The position numbers were made by a program, and so were the translations under genes. Below are positions 1-7,700 of a stretch of DNA of 39,530 bases, in pieces (the first letter of the stretch is position 1; each line of letters starts with the position of its first letter). The notes under the pieces were generated by a model. That model was not told the DNA's origin. It saw only the letters and a program-made list of their open reading frames with translations, and ran no database searches. The stretch is from an uncultured Pelagibacteraceae bacterium (lineage in GTDB: Bacteria; Pseudomonadota; Alphaproteobacteria; Pelagibacterales; Pelagibacteraceae): contig CACONQ010000004.1 in assembly GCA_902628635.1 (NCBI GenBank), positions 112,082-151,611 on the forward strand, written 5' to 3'.

Positions 1-242
1 GAAGCTTGAATTTAAGTAAAGCTGATGCGGAGCGTACTTTTGATACTATTACCAACACAATACTGGATGCTTTAAAAGGCGATGATTCAGTGAAAATTGC
101 TGGTTTTGGTACGTACAAAGTAGCTAAAAGAAAAGCTAGAATTGGACGAAATCCAAGAACTGGAGAACAGATCCAAATCGCTGCATCGCAAAAAGTTAAG
201 TTTTTGCCTGCGAAAGCACTTAAAGAAATATTTAATAAATAA
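1..242 (+). CDS. hup: HU-family DNA-binding protein, 5' partial
   Basis: This is a nucleoid-associated HU/IHF-type protein that binds and bends DNA as a dimer. The reading frame is open to the left edge, so the N-terminus is cut off; about 80 residues remain of a protein that is usually about 90. The visible part holds the end of the first helix (LSKADAERTFDTI), the turn GDDSVKIAGFGTYKV, and the DNA-binding arm with the hallmark RIGRNPRTGEQIQI, followed by the C-terminal helix. The TTG at 6 is an internal Leu codon and not a start. A strong hairpin terminator follows 10 nt after the stop. HU rather than IHF is chosen from the arm sequence, without certainty. Confidence 0.93.
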   Translation, partial: SLNLSKADAERTFDTITNTILDALKGDDSVKIAGFGTYKVAKRKARIGRNPRTGEQIQIAASQKVKFLPAKALKEIFNK

Positions 243-251
243 TTTCTTCCT

Positions 252-288
252 ACAGCCTTTATTAATGAAAATTGATAAAGGCTGTTTC
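252..288 (+). terminator. Rho-independent terminator after the HU gene
   Basis: A perfect 11-bp stem (ACAGCCTTTAT at 252-262 pairing with 275-285) encloses a 12-nt loop and is followed by a short T run. It lies 10 nt after the HU stop codon, so it should end HU transcription and separate it from the ammonium channel gene. Confidence 0.85.
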
Positions 289-380
289 TATATGCAATAA
301 CCGCATACCTATTTTTTACAATCAACATTAGTTTTTTTTAAAAAAAATAATAAAAAAATTCTGATTAACATGGAGGCAAT

Positions 381-1682
381 ATGATTAAATTTTTAAATAA
401 ATTGGTTTGTCCAGCAATTAGTTTGTTTTTTTTATTAAATATGAGCAATACGGCTAATGCTGATACAACTGTTTCAGCAGAAGTAAGCTTTATCTTTAAC
501 ACTTTTCTTTTTTTGATATGCGGTTTCTTAGTGATGTTCATGGCTGCAGGATTTGCAATGTTAGAGTCAGGTATGGTTACATCAAAAAGTGTTTCCGTAA
601 TTTGTGCGAAAAATATTGGGTTATTTTCAATAGCCGCAATAATGTTTTGGTTATTTGGCTATAATCTAGCTTATGGAATCCCAGAAGGTGGATACATAGG
701 TAAATTTTTACCTTGGTCGGATTCTAGCAAAATTGGAACTGGTTATGCCGACGGCTCTGATTGGTATTTTCAAATGGTCTTTTGTGCTACAACCGTCTCA
801 ATAGTCTCAGGTACAATGGCAGAAAGAGTTAAACTTTGGCCATTCTTTTTATTTGCCGCAATTTTATCAGGAATACTTTATCCAATTGTAATGGGATGGC
901 AGTGGGGTGGTGGCTGGCTTGCTGCTAGAGGTTTTTCAGATTTTGCGGGCTCAACTTTAGTCCATTCTACAGGGGGAGCAGCAGCTTTAGCAGGAGTGCT
1001 TTTATTAGGTCCAAGATTGGGCAGATTCACTAAATCAGGATCTCCAGCTCCATTAAAGCCATTCGCAGCATCATCCATACCATTAGTAACATTGGGTGTG
1101 TTTGTATTATGGTTAGGCTGGTTTGGTTTTAACGGAGGTTCCCAACTTGCAATGGGAACAGCTACAGATGCAATTGCAGTATCTAAAATTTTTATTAATA
1201 CGTTACTAGCCGGTGCCGGAGGTGTTATGGCTGCTGGAATAGTTACACGTTTAGTTTTGAAGAAAACCGATGTAGTACAAATGCTTAATGGTTGTATTGG
1301 TGGATTAGTTGCAATTACTGCTGAGCCATTAATGCCAACTCCGTTTGCATCTATAATTATCGGTGGAATTGGTGGTGTTATAGTTGTGTACGGGACTAAA
1401 CTTTTATTTTCTTTAAAAATTGATGACGTTGTAGGGGCAATTCCAGCACATTTATTTGCGGGAATTTGGGGAACATTAGCTGTTCCGATATCAAATCCTG
1501 CAGCAAATTTTGGAACTCAGCTATTAGGAATTGTAGCAATTAATGTTTCAGTTTTTATCGTTTCATATGTCATTTGGGCAATAATGAAAAATACAATTGG
1601 TATAAGATTGAGTAGAGAGGGTGAAACCAAAGGTACGGATGTGACAGAAACAGGCGTAATTGCGTATGCTATTAGAGACTAG
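381..1682 (+). CDS. amtB: Ammonium transporter (Amt/MEP/Rh family)
   Basis: A trimeric inner-membrane channel that conducts ammonium for nitrogen assimilation. The first 27 or so residues look like a cleaved signal peptide (hydrophobic stretch ending ANA-DTT), as in many Amt proteins, and eleven or so membrane spans follow. The pore twin histidines are visible in LVHSTGG (H195) and IPAHLFAG (H357). Family motifs include GFAMLESGMV near residues 57-66 and GWFGFNGGS near 246-254. The length, 433 aa, is typical. The ATG at 381 is fixed by a clear Shine-Dalgarno GGAGG at 372-376. No glnK/glnB PII gene is next to it, unlike the classical glnK-amtB pair. It is monocistronic, with terminators on both sides. 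Confidence 0.95.
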   Translation: MIKFLNKLVCPAISLFFLLNMSNTANADTTVSAEVSFIFNTFLFLICGFLVMFMAAGFAMLESGMVTSKSVSVICAKNIGLFSIAAIMFWLFGYNLAYGIPEGGYIGKFLPWSDSSKIGTGYADGSDWYFQMVFCATTVSIVSGTMAERVKLWPFFLFAAILSGILYPIVMGWQWGGGWLAARGFSDFAGSTLVHSTGGAAALAGVLLLGPRLGRFTKSGSPAPLKPFAASSIPLVTLGVFVLWLGWFGFNGGSQLAMGTATDAIAVSKIFINTLLAGAGGVMAAGIVTRLVLKKTDVVQMLNGCIGGLVAITAEPLMPTPFASIIIGGIGGVIVVYGTKLLFSLKIDDVVGAIPAHLFAGIWGTLAVPISNPAANFGTQLLGIVAINVSVFIVSYVIWAIMKNTIGIRLSREGETKGTDVTETGVIAYAIRD

Positions 1683-1712
1683 TTAACAAAATTTCCCTTT
1701 TTTAGTTAACTG

Positions 1713-1746
1713 AAAAAAAAGGTCCAACAAAAGTTGGGCCTTTTTT
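1713..1746. terminator. Bidirectional terminator between amtB and a glycosyltransferase gene
   Basis: The stem GGTCCAAC/GTTGGGCC (1721-1728 with 1733-1740, one G-T wobble) has an AAAA loop. It is flanked by an A run on the left (1713-1720) and a T run on the right (1741-1746), so it can end transcription in both directions. The convergent gene stops inside it at 1745. Confidence 0.87.
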
Positions 1747-2737
1747 ATTTGTAATCATTTTCATCCCATAATTTTTTATAATCTAAAAAAGGTGATAAAC
1801 CATAACCAGAATTAATATTTGTAATATGCACGGTTAAAGATTGAACTGGAGAGATACAAACTTCTTTTTCGTATATTTCGTTAAAATATTTTTCCCAAGG
1901 ATTATTCAGGTCAGAACAAGTTTTAAAAAAAATATCCCAATACTTATCAATAAAAGCTTTTGAAACCATAAATGTCATCAAACTTTTTGATGTTGTTCTC
2001 CAATGTCTTTTGCTACCTATCAAAAGGTTAGTTTTTTCATTGTCCATGTATAAAAAAGGGTAATCAGCTGGACAAATAAATAAATCTTTTTTTAATTGAG
2101 AAGCAATTCTCTCGTATGAGGACACCATTTCTTCTAATGCACTTTCAATGTGAATATAATCATCCTCTAAAAAATATACCAAATCCTCACCCTCTTTTTT
2201 CCCAATTTCAAAAGCTCGAAGTAAAGTTGATAGATTTGAAAAGGTTTCCCTTTTTTCTTGTTTTTTAATCACGTTTTCATGAATTGACAATTCATGATTA
2301 ATTATCTCGGCATTAATTTCATATTTTTTTAATAAATTTTTAATAGAGGATAAATTTTCTTCTGTTGACTTGTCGTCAATTATTTTTAAATCAACTTTAA
2401 TATCAGGTTTATTTCTTTTTAAAAATTGGATTGATCTAATTACTGAATTTAAAGCTCTACATACATATTCTATCTTGGATTTATCAAATATTCTTTTTCT
2501 ATTTTGGTTCCACATCTCTACATTTGTATTTGTTCTAAAAATAATTAATAATGAACTTATCTTTCTAGTAAGCTTTACTTCTCCTAAAGGCAAAACAATA
2601 GATTTTTTTATATTTGATAAATTTTCGTTGAGTCTTTTATCAAGTGTTGGAGATTTAAATTCGTTTTGATCTATTAATTCTAGGTCTAAAGCTTTAGCAA
2701 ATTTAATAAAAAACTTTTTTAGGATGTTTTTTTTCAT
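1745..2737 (-). CDS. Putative glycosyltransferase (GT2-like)
   Basis: A cytoplasmic protein of about 330 aa without clear membrane spans. It has features of a GT-A nucleotide-sugar transferase: LKIIDDKSTEE in the first half resembles the family-2 motif after the first strands, and VYFLEDDYIHI near the middle is a plausible metal-binding acidic motif. A lysine-rich N-terminus precedes a segment starting LIIFRTNTN. The open frame extends upstream to a TTG at 2755, but the ATG at 2737 (MKKNILKK) is preferred and leaves room for the divergent rhodanese gene at 2767. Its transcript probably ends at the hairpin shared with amtB. The sugar and acceptor are unknown; assignment to a particular GT family is tentative. 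Confidence 0.6.
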   Translation of the reverse strand: MKKNILKKFFIKFAKALDLELIDQNEFKSPTLDKRLNENLSNIKKSIVLPLGEVKLTRKISSLLIIFRTNTNVEMWNQNRKRIFDKSKIEYVCRALNSVIRSIQFLKRNKPDIKVDLKIIDDKSTEENLSSIKNLLKKYEINAEIINHELSIHENVIKKQEKRETFSNLSTLLRAFEIGKKEGEDLVYFLEDDYIHIESALEEMVSSYERIASQLKKDLFICPADYPFLYMDNEKTNLLIGSKRHWRTTSKSLMTFMVSKAFIDKYWDIFFKTCSDLNNPWEKYFNEIYEKEVCISPVQSLTVHITNINSGYGLSPFLDYKKLWDENDYK

Positions 2738-2766
2738 TTTTTTTGATATTAACAATCTAATTTATT

Positions 2767-3150
2767 ATGAATGTAAAATCATCACAAAATCTTGTTGAGG
2801 ATGCTCTTAAAGAGGTTAAAACTATTTCACCTGAGGAAGCTTTAAGTAAATTTAATGAAAATAAGTGTAATTTAATCGACATTAGAGATATTAGAGAACT
2901 TGAAAACTCTGGTAAAATCGAAAACTCATTGCATATTCCAAGAGGCATGCTTGAATTTTGGATGGATCCAAATAGCTCCTATTTTAAAGAAGGCAAGGTT
3001 GATATGAAAAAAGAAATTGTTTTATTTTGTGCTGGCGGACTTAGGTCAGCATTGGGTGCTAAGTCTTTAAAGGATATGGGTTTTGAAAAAGTTTCGCATG
3101 TTGATGGTGGTTTCGGTGCAATGAAAACTAAAGGTTTTAAAATAACCTAA
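2767..3150 (+). CDS. Single-domain rhodanese-like protein
   Basis: A small cytoplasmic sulfurtransferase-type protein of 127 aa. It shows the rhodanese pattern: LIDIRDIRELENSGKIENS early, HIPRGMLEF in the middle, and the catalytic loop FCAGGLRSALGA with the active-site Cys88. The ending HVDGGFGAMKTKGF is typical of the family. Such proteins move sulfane sulfur or act in tRNA thiolation and sulfur detoxification; the acceptor cannot be told. It is divergent from the glycosyltransferase gene and meets the ABA4-like gene tail to tail, 2 nt apart. With mnmA and a cysteine lyase nearby a sulfur-trafficking role is reasonable, but this is inference. Confidence 0.88.
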   Translation: MNVKSSQNLVEDALKEVKTISPEEALSKFNENKCNLIDIRDIRELENSGKIENSLHIPRGMLEFWMDPNSSYFKEGKVDMKKEIVLFCAGGLRSALGAKSLKDMGFEKVSHVDGGFGAMKTKGFKIT

Positions 3151-3152
3151 GT

Positions 3153-3626
3153 TTAATCAAACAAAGTAATTCGCTTAGAATAAAAAATTCTTATTATCCA
3201 ATATAAAAATATTCCTAAAACACCAATAAAATAAGTTATCAGAAGAGGCATAATAACTAAAAATTTATTTATTAGCAATTTCTGACTATCTTTTACTATC
3301 CATGATCCACAAAACAAGTTAATTGCCAGAAAATGAGTCCAAAAAGTAATTAGAAAAAAGTTATCACTAAATAGATCATTCAATTCAATTATACCCAGGT
3401 ATAATTTAAAATTATCTAAAAAATTATAATCAAATTTATATAAAAGAAATAATAAATAAGTATAAACCGAACCAAGCACCAGATAAGGAAAGATAGAAGT
3501 TACAAAGTATCTACAAATATTTGATTGTGGAAAAAAAATTAAAATGAACCAAAATGGCAAAACACCAATGTTCAACCATAGATATATCATTTCCATACTA
3601 AAAAAATCAGATATTTGCTCGATCAT
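3153..3626 (-). CDS. ABA4-like (DUF4281) integral membrane protein
   Basis: A 157-aa protein with about four membrane spans. The segment FWTHFLAINLFCGSWIVKDS matches the hallmark of the ABA4/DUF4281 family (usual pattern WxHxLaxDLFvGxWivxD). Plant ABA4 is needed for neoxanthin formation; bacterial members are uncharacterised, and a link to carotenoid or retinal chemistry is only a possibility. It meets the rhodanese gene tail to tail and is divergent from recX with only 28 nt between the two start codons, so at least one promoter must lie within coding DNA. Confidence 0.65.
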   Translation of the reverse strand: MIEQISDFFSMEMIYLWLNIGVLPFWFILIFFPQSNICRYFVTSIFPYLVLGSVYTYLLFLLYKFDYNFLDNFKLYLGIIELNDLFSDNFFLITFWTHFLAINLFCGSWIVKDSQKLLINKFLVIMPLLITYFIGVLGIFLYWIIRIFYSKRITLFD

Positions 3627-3654
3627 AAAAAAATATAATATATTAAATTACTAA

Positions 3655-4218
3655 ATGATTCCTATTAAAAATAAAAAAAAATCTCTAGAGGTTACTGTAG
3701 AAGAAATGCGTAATTTTTCATTAATTTATATAGAGAAATATGCACCCTCAAAACAACAATTAAAAACATATTTATTGAAGAAATATTTAAAAACTAAAAT
3801 ACCAAGTGTAAATAAAAAAAATATAAGTGATTTAATAGATGTTGTCCTTGAGGATCTAGAGAAATCACAGTTTATAAATGATAAATTTTATTCAAAATCA
3901 AAAGCTAAAAGTTTAATTAGAAAAGGGAGTTCAATTAATAAAATTCGGAACTATCTCTTTTCAAAAGGAATTAATGATAAATACATCAAAGATACTATTG
4001 AGGAAATCCAAGACAATAACGAGGATCAGGATTTTTTTTCTGCGATCAAAGTTTGTAAGAAAAAGAGAATTGGACCAGCAAGAGTAGAGAGTAATAGGCC
4101 ATTGTTTTATAAAAAAGATATATCCGTTCTTGCCAGAGCAGGTTTTGACTTTGAAATATCCAAAAAAGTGATGGATTTGACAGAAGATGAATATTCCAAA
4201 ATAATTAACCTACTTTGA
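3655..4218 (+). CDS. recX: Regulatory protein RecX
   Basis: RecX binds RecA filaments and modulates recombination and SOS activity. The 187-aa protein is all-helical with the repeated three-helix layout: an N-terminal lysine-rich extension, SLIYIEKYAPSKQQLKTYL, then VVLEDLEKSQFINDKFYSKS (equivalent to the family's LIDD-YA region), SKAKSLIRKGSSINKIRNYL, and a C-terminal RAGFDFEISKKVM, which matches the RecX ending (RRGFxxxxIxxVL). recA is not adjacent. The gene overlaps nothing and ends 4 nt before the stop of the convergent GFA gene. Confidence 0.82.
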   Translation: MIPIKNKKKSLEVTVEEMRNFSLIYIEKYAPSKQQLKTYLLKKYLKTKIPSVNKKNISDLIDVVLEDLEKSQFINDKFYSKSKAKSLIRKGSSINKIRNYLFSKGINDKYIKDTIEEIQDNNEDQDFFSAIKVCKKKRIGPARVESNRPLFYKKDISVLARAGFDFEISKKVMDLTEDEYSKIINLL

Positions 4219-4222
4219 CAAA

Positions 4223-4726
4223 TTATAATTTTCTGTCTTTGATGTGATTTTGTCCATCATTTACTCTAACATTTAATTCAAATAAATCTTTAGGACTTAT
4301 CCCATCCAAGCAACCCACATTAATTCCAAAAGTATTTGGATCACTTCTTCTTTGATTATGAGTATTTATTCCACAAGTATTACAAAAAAAATGTTTAGCA
4401 ACATTTGTATTAAACTGATAAAATTTTAACTGATTTTCACCTTTTAGGATTTTAAGATTATCTTTTGGAATAACAGCAGTTATAGCACCCTTTCTTTTAC
4501 AGATTGAGCAATTGCATCTGTAAAGATTATTCAATCCATCTACTAACTTAACATCAATTTCAATTTTATTACAATGACAAGTCAGTTTATAATTAATATT
4601 ATTTTTAACATTTAAATAATAATTTAATTTTTTTTTGATATAGTTTTTTACAAAAACGAAAACCAGTAGTCCAAAAATAGATACTGATACAATTATAATT
4701 AATATTGTTCTTAATTGCTCACTCAT
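4223..4726 (-). CDS. Membrane-anchored GFA-family (CENP-V/Mss4-like) zinc protein
   Basis: A 167-aa protein with one N-terminal membrane span (about residues 7-27) followed by a GFA domain. The zinc ligands are visible: C50 and C52 (TCHC), C71/C73/C76 (CNCSIC), and C115/C118 (CNTCG). The family is named for glutathione-dependent formaldehyde activation, but most members have no proven reaction. A membrane anchor is unusual because GFA proteins are normally soluble. Its start codon overlaps the cysQ stop by 1 nt, so it is the last gene of the DUF3553-cysQ-GFA operon. Confidence 0.82.
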   Translation of the reverse strand: MSEQLRTILIIIVSVSIFGLLVFVFVKNYIKKKLNYYLNVKNNINYKLTCHCNKIEIDVKLVDGLNNLYRCNCSICKRKGAITAVIPKDNLKILKGENQLKFYQFNTNVAKHFFCNTCGINTHNQRRSDPNTFGINVGCLDGISPKDLFELNVRVNDGQNHIKDRKL

Positions 4727-5499
4727 TATAAATTTTCAGATCTCCTCAAAATAAGCCCTGGATTTTTAAAATCTTTTTTACCATATAAAATTTCTTTACC
4801 ATCGTGATCAGTTACAATCCCGCCTGCATTTGCTAGAATTGCATGTCCTGCAGCAATATCCCATTCAGACGCTCTAGGCTCAGCAACATATAAATCATAT
4901 TCTCCGGTTGCGATAACACAAAATTTAAGAGAGCTTTTCATTCTAACATGTTCAGTTACCCCAAATTTTTTATGTATTTTAGATATTGCAGGTTTTAAAT
5001 TATTAGAGTATGCAACAGCTTTTATTACATCTTTAGGATTTTTTTTTTCACAATGAATTTTTTTTTCTTTCCCATCAGAATATTCGTAACTAAAATTTTT
5101 TCCAAAACTATAAAATAATCTATTTTTTGCAGGAGCAAAAATAATACCCATTACAGACTTTTTATTAATTATCAGTCCTGCATTTAATGTAAATTCTTCA
5201 CCATCGTTTATATAATCGTAGGTTCCATCAATTGGGTCTATTAACCAAAAATCTTTTAAATTTAAATCTTTTTTATTTTGAGAACTCTCCTCAGATACAA
5301 TTGGTATATTTGGTGTGAGTTTTGATATTTTTTCTATTAATATTTTATTAACTTCAATATCACCGTTTGTGACAGGGGTTCGATCTTTTTTTATTTCCTC
5401 TTTCAAACCCTTTTTTCTAAGATCTAAACATAACTTTCCTGCAGAGAGAAAAGTTTCGATAAGCTCATAGTTTATTTTTTTAAATTTTTCTTGATTCAT
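4726..5499 (-). CDS. cysQ: 3'(2'),5'-bisphosphate nucleotidase (CysQ-type inositol-phosphatase family)
   Basis: A Mg2+-dependent phosphatase that hydrolyses 3'-phosphoadenosine 5'-phosphate (PAP) to AMP. The metal-binding motifs are all present: E70/E71 in SEES, WLIDPIDGTYDYI (D88, D91) and EWDIAAGH (D214). The FTLNAGLI and GIIFAPAKNRLFY segments fit CysQ better than inositol monophosphatase or SuhB. The length, 257 aa, is usual. In an organism that may not reduce sulfate, PAP would still arise from phosphopantetheine transfer to acyl carrier protein. It overlaps the DUF3553 gene by 20 nt and the GFA gene by 1 nt. A HisN-type histidinol-phosphatase is the main alternative. Confidence 0.8.
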   Translation of the reverse strand: MNQEKFKKINYELIETFLSAGKLCLDLRKKGLKEEIKKDRTPVTNGDIEVNKILIEKISKLTPNIPIVSEESSQNKKDLNLKDFWLIDPIDGTYDYINDGEEFTLNAGLIINKKSVMGIIFAPAKNRLFYSFGKNFSYEYSDGKEKKIHCEKKNPKDVIKAVAYSNNLKPAISKIHKKFGVTEHVRMKSSLKFCVIATGEYDLYVAEPRASEWDIAAGHAILANAGGIVTDHDGKEILYGKKDFKNPGLILRRSENL

Positions 5500-5662
5500 T
5501 TACTTTTTCTAGCTGAATATTTTTAGCATTGATTACTTTTTTACCAGCATTTTCAAAATTTACAGTTACTTTTCCATTAATTATTGATTGAACCTGTCCT
5601 ACACCCCAATCTTTATTATTGGGATGTATCACTTTTTCACCTGGTTCATAATCTAAAATCAT
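5480..5662 (-). CDS. DUF3553-family small protein
   Basis: A 60-aa soluble protein with the DUF3553 pattern: [20 protein letters not shown] followed by [14 protein letters not shown]. The shape resembles the small Tudor-like/CarD-type beta fold found at the C-terminus of UvrD/PcrA helicases, which suggests a protein-protein or RNA-polymerase contact module, but no function is established. It is the first gene of a three-gene overlapping operon (20-nt overlap with cysQ) and is divergent from mnmA with 42 nt between the starts. Confidence 0.78.
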   Translation of the reverse strand: MILDYEPGEKVIHPNNKDWGVGQVQSIINGKVTVNFENAGKKVINAKNIQLEKVNESRKI

Positions 5663-5704
5663 TTAATATTATTTATATTAGAAATAAGTATAAATACCAT
5701 CATT

Positions 5705-6823
5705 ATGAGTTTTAAAAAAAATTCACTAGGAATAAATAAAGATCCAAAAGATACGACTATAGTTGTCGCAATGTCTGGAGGTGTTGACTCATCTACTGTT
5801 GCAGGAATGATGAAAAGTGAGGGATATAATGTTATTGGAATAACTTTAAAACTTTATGATGATGGAAAAGAAGCAGTACATTCTAAGCAATGTTGTGCTG
5901 GACAAGATATTATGGATGCAAAAAGAGTAGCAGATAAACTAAAAATCAAACATAAAATTTTATATTATCAAAATAAATTTAAAGAGGGTGTGATAGATAA
6001 TTTTGTTGATAGCTATTTAAGAGGAGAAACCCCCGTACCATGTATACAATGTAACAAAACTGTAAAATTTAATGATTTATTTAGTGAAGCAAAAAAATTA
6101 AATGCCGATGCATTAGTTACTGGCCATTATGTAAAGAGTGTAACTAATGACAATATAACTAACATGTATCGAGCAATCGATGAAAATAGAGACCAAAGTT
6201 ATTTTCTATTTAATACCACTAGAGAGCAATTAAATTTTTTACGATTTCCCCTAGGCGGAATGTTAAAGTCAGAAACAAGAGAGATTGCAAAAAATTTAGA
6301 GCTAAATGTAGCAGATAAGCCTGACAGTCAGGATATATGTTTTGTACCAAATGGAGATTATGTATCAGTAATTAGCAAACTAAAGCCCCACTCATTCAAA
6401 AAAGGAAATATTAAAGATAAAAATGGAAAAGTTTTAGGTGTTCACAATGGTATTATAAATTTTACTATTGGGCAAAGAAGAGGAATAAAAGTTGCTGCTG
6501 AGGAACCATTGTATGTTATAGATATTAAACCTGAGTCAAATGAAATAATAGTTGGTAATAGAAAAGATTTAATAAAGAGACATATTTTACTTAAAGATAT
6601 TAATCTTCTTTGTGAAAAAAAAGTATTTGAAAATGAAATTCTTGTAAAAATAAGATCTACAGGAAAGTTAATTAGGTCGAAACTATTAATAAAAAAAAAT
6701 GATGCTAAATTAGAATTATTAGAAGATGAATATGGTATTTCTCCAGGACAGGCTTGTGTATTTTATTCAAAAGATAAGTACGGTGATAAAGTTTTAGGAG
6801 GAGGGTGGATATCTAAGACTTAA
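5705..6823 (+). CDS. mnmA: tRNA-specific 2-thiouridylase MnmA
   Basis: MnmA activates U34 of tRNA-Lys, -Glu and -Gln with ATP and inserts sulfur to give s2U. The PP-loop motif SGGVDSS lies at residues 24-30. The two catalytic cysteines are in CIQC (C113/C116 region) and DICFVP (C212). GHYVK and PDSQDICF are family signatures, and the C-terminal barrel ends with SPGQACVFY. The length, 372 aa, is normal. The start carries a short lysine-rich extension before the PP-loop. The gene meets the next one tail to tail with stop codons overlapping by 4 nt. Confidence 0.96.
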   Translation: MSFKKNSLGINKDPKDTTIVVAMSGGVDSSTVAGMMKSEGYNVIGITLKLYDDGKEAVHSKQCCAGQDIMDAKRVADKLKIKHKILYYQNKFKEGVIDNFVDSYLRGETPVPCIQCNKTVKFNDLFSEAKKLNADALVTGHYVKSVTNDNITNMYRAIDENRDQSYFLFNTTREQLNFLRFPLGGMLKSETREIAKNLELNVADKPDSQDICFVPNGDYVSVISKLKPHSFKKGNIKDKNGKVLGVHNGIINFTIGQRRGIKVAAEEPLYVIDIKPESNEIIVGNRKDLIKRHILLKDINLLCEKKVFENEILVKIRSTGKLIRSKLLIKKNDAKLELLEDEYGISPGQACVFYSKDKYGDKVLGGGWISKT

Positions 6824-7530
6824 TTTTTTTTCCACATTAAATAAGTCAATAAATAAAAAGTTATTACACCAACAAAATAATCCCACTCCAATGCATGTTT
6901 GAAAGACTTTAAATTAAAACCTAAAAAATCATCACCTGGCAAGCTCACGATTGGAATACTTATTACTGCTACAATGATTAAAAAAGAAACTAAGTATATT
7001 TTAATTGTTAAAACTTTGAGATTTATAAAATGTTCCAATTTACTTTTAAAAGAATATAAAGCAGAAACTAAATATGCTTGAGCCGCAATTTCAAATATAA
7101 TAAATAATAACATCACAACTCTTCTAAAAAGTTTATACAAATCATTATCAAACTTAATACCTAAAAAAATTGAGTGTAAAACTAAAAATATTGCTGAACC
7201 AATTCCAAAAAATAAAAACTTATTTATATTCTTATGATCACCATTAATATTTTGGATAATAGACTTATTATAAACCCAATATCTAATTAATAAGTATGCA
7301 GTAAAAAACATGGCTGGTTTAAAAATTAAATATGTTGGAAAAACTCTAGCAGTTCTGCTAATTGATGCTCCACCATCAATATAAGGAAATATAAACCCAA
7401 CCAAAACATCTTCCCTATTTGGGAAAAGATCATGAAAATTTGTAATAATTACTAAACAAGCGTTTACAGCAATTAGAGGGATGATAAAAATCCAAACACT
7501 TATGGATTTTACCTTTTGAATACTATCCAT
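6820..7530 (-). CDS. Polytopic membrane protein, possibly Frag1/DRAM/Sfk1-like
   Basis: A 236-aa protein with about six predicted membrane spans. The first loop contains [18 protein letters not shown], which resembles the conserved region after the first span of Frag1/DRAM/Sfk1 proteins (P-x-I-S/D...F), and a span near the C-terminus is preceded by [15 protein letters not shown], again like that family. The match is weak and by eye only; otherwise the protein is unrecognised. It starts 12 nt after the stop of a 27-codon basic micro-gene on the same strand, so the two probably form a transcription unit. It is convergent with mnmA. Confidence 0.5.
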   Translation of the reverse strand: MDSIQKVKSISVWIFIIPLIAVNACLVIITNFHDLFPNREDVLVGFIFPYIDGGASISRTARVFPTYLIFKPAMFFTAYLLIRYWVYNKSIIQNINGDHKNINKFLFFGIGSAIFLVLHSIFLGIKFDNDLYKLFRRVVMLLFIIFEIAAQAYLVSALYSFKSKLEHFINLKVLTIKIYLVSFLIIVAVISIPIVSLPGDDFLGFNLKSFKHALEWDYFVGVITFYLLTYLMWKKN

Positions 7531-7541
7531 TTTGAGCTAGA

Positions 7542-7625
7542 TTATTTTTTCTTATTTTTTTTTCTTGCTCTTCTCTTTTTTGAGCCCATTTTTCTTCGGC
7601 CTCTATGTTTCTTGGGGTACCCCAT
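7542..7625 (-). CDS. 27-aa highly basic protein, AURKAIP1/COX24-like ribosomal small-protein candidate
   Basis: A 28-codon frame from ATG at 7625 to TAA at 7542. The product begins MGYPKKHRGRRKMGSKKRRA and ends RKKNKKK; more than half the residues are Lys or Arg. The RRKMGSKKRRARKKNKKK part resembles the AURKAIP1/COX24 motif of tiny ribosome-associated proteins such as bacterial bS22-type proteins. The frame is supported by an excellent Shine-Dalgarno (TGAGGTGATT directly before ATG), which is rare in this window, and by its position 12 nt before the next gene. It overlaps a spurious N-terminal extension of the plus-strand lyase frame. The family placement is by motif only. Confidence 0.62.
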   Translation of the reverse strand: MGYPKKHRGRRKMGSKKRRARKKNKKK

Positions 7626-7628
7626 AAT

Positions 7629-7634
7629 CACCTC
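7629..7634 (-). promoter_or_regulatory. Strong Shine-Dalgarno for the basic micro-gene
   Basis: On the minus strand the sequence GAGGTGATT immediately precedes ATG at 7625. This is an 8-base match to the canonical AGGAGGTGAT and decides both strand and start for the 27-aa gene. Confidence 0.7.
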
Positions 7635-7700
7635 AATTTTAATATTTTATTGACTTATTTGAGGGATATAGCATTGTCATCAAAACATATCAATTTTTTT

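Noticed and set aside
878-1078. Antisense open frame inside amtB
   Set aside because: It lies wholly within a well-supported gene, has no recognisable domain and a low-complexity composition; it is a shadow frame. The same applies to the other frames inside known genes, such as 33380-33928 inside dctM and 25466-25666 inside the GT-C-like gene.
2738-2755. TTG start for the glycosyltransferase gene at 2755
   Set aside because: The ATG at 2737 is close and leaves space to the divergent rhodanese gene. TTG starts were likewise passed over at 27134, 28701 and 36752, where an ATG with better spacing or a signal peptide follows.
7605-7700. Upstream extension of the metC-like frame to an ATG at 7605
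   Set aside because: The extra 32 residues are unlike the family N-terminus, the ATG at 7701 matches the normal start, and the region is occupied by the minus-strand basic micro-gene with its own Shine-Dalgarno.
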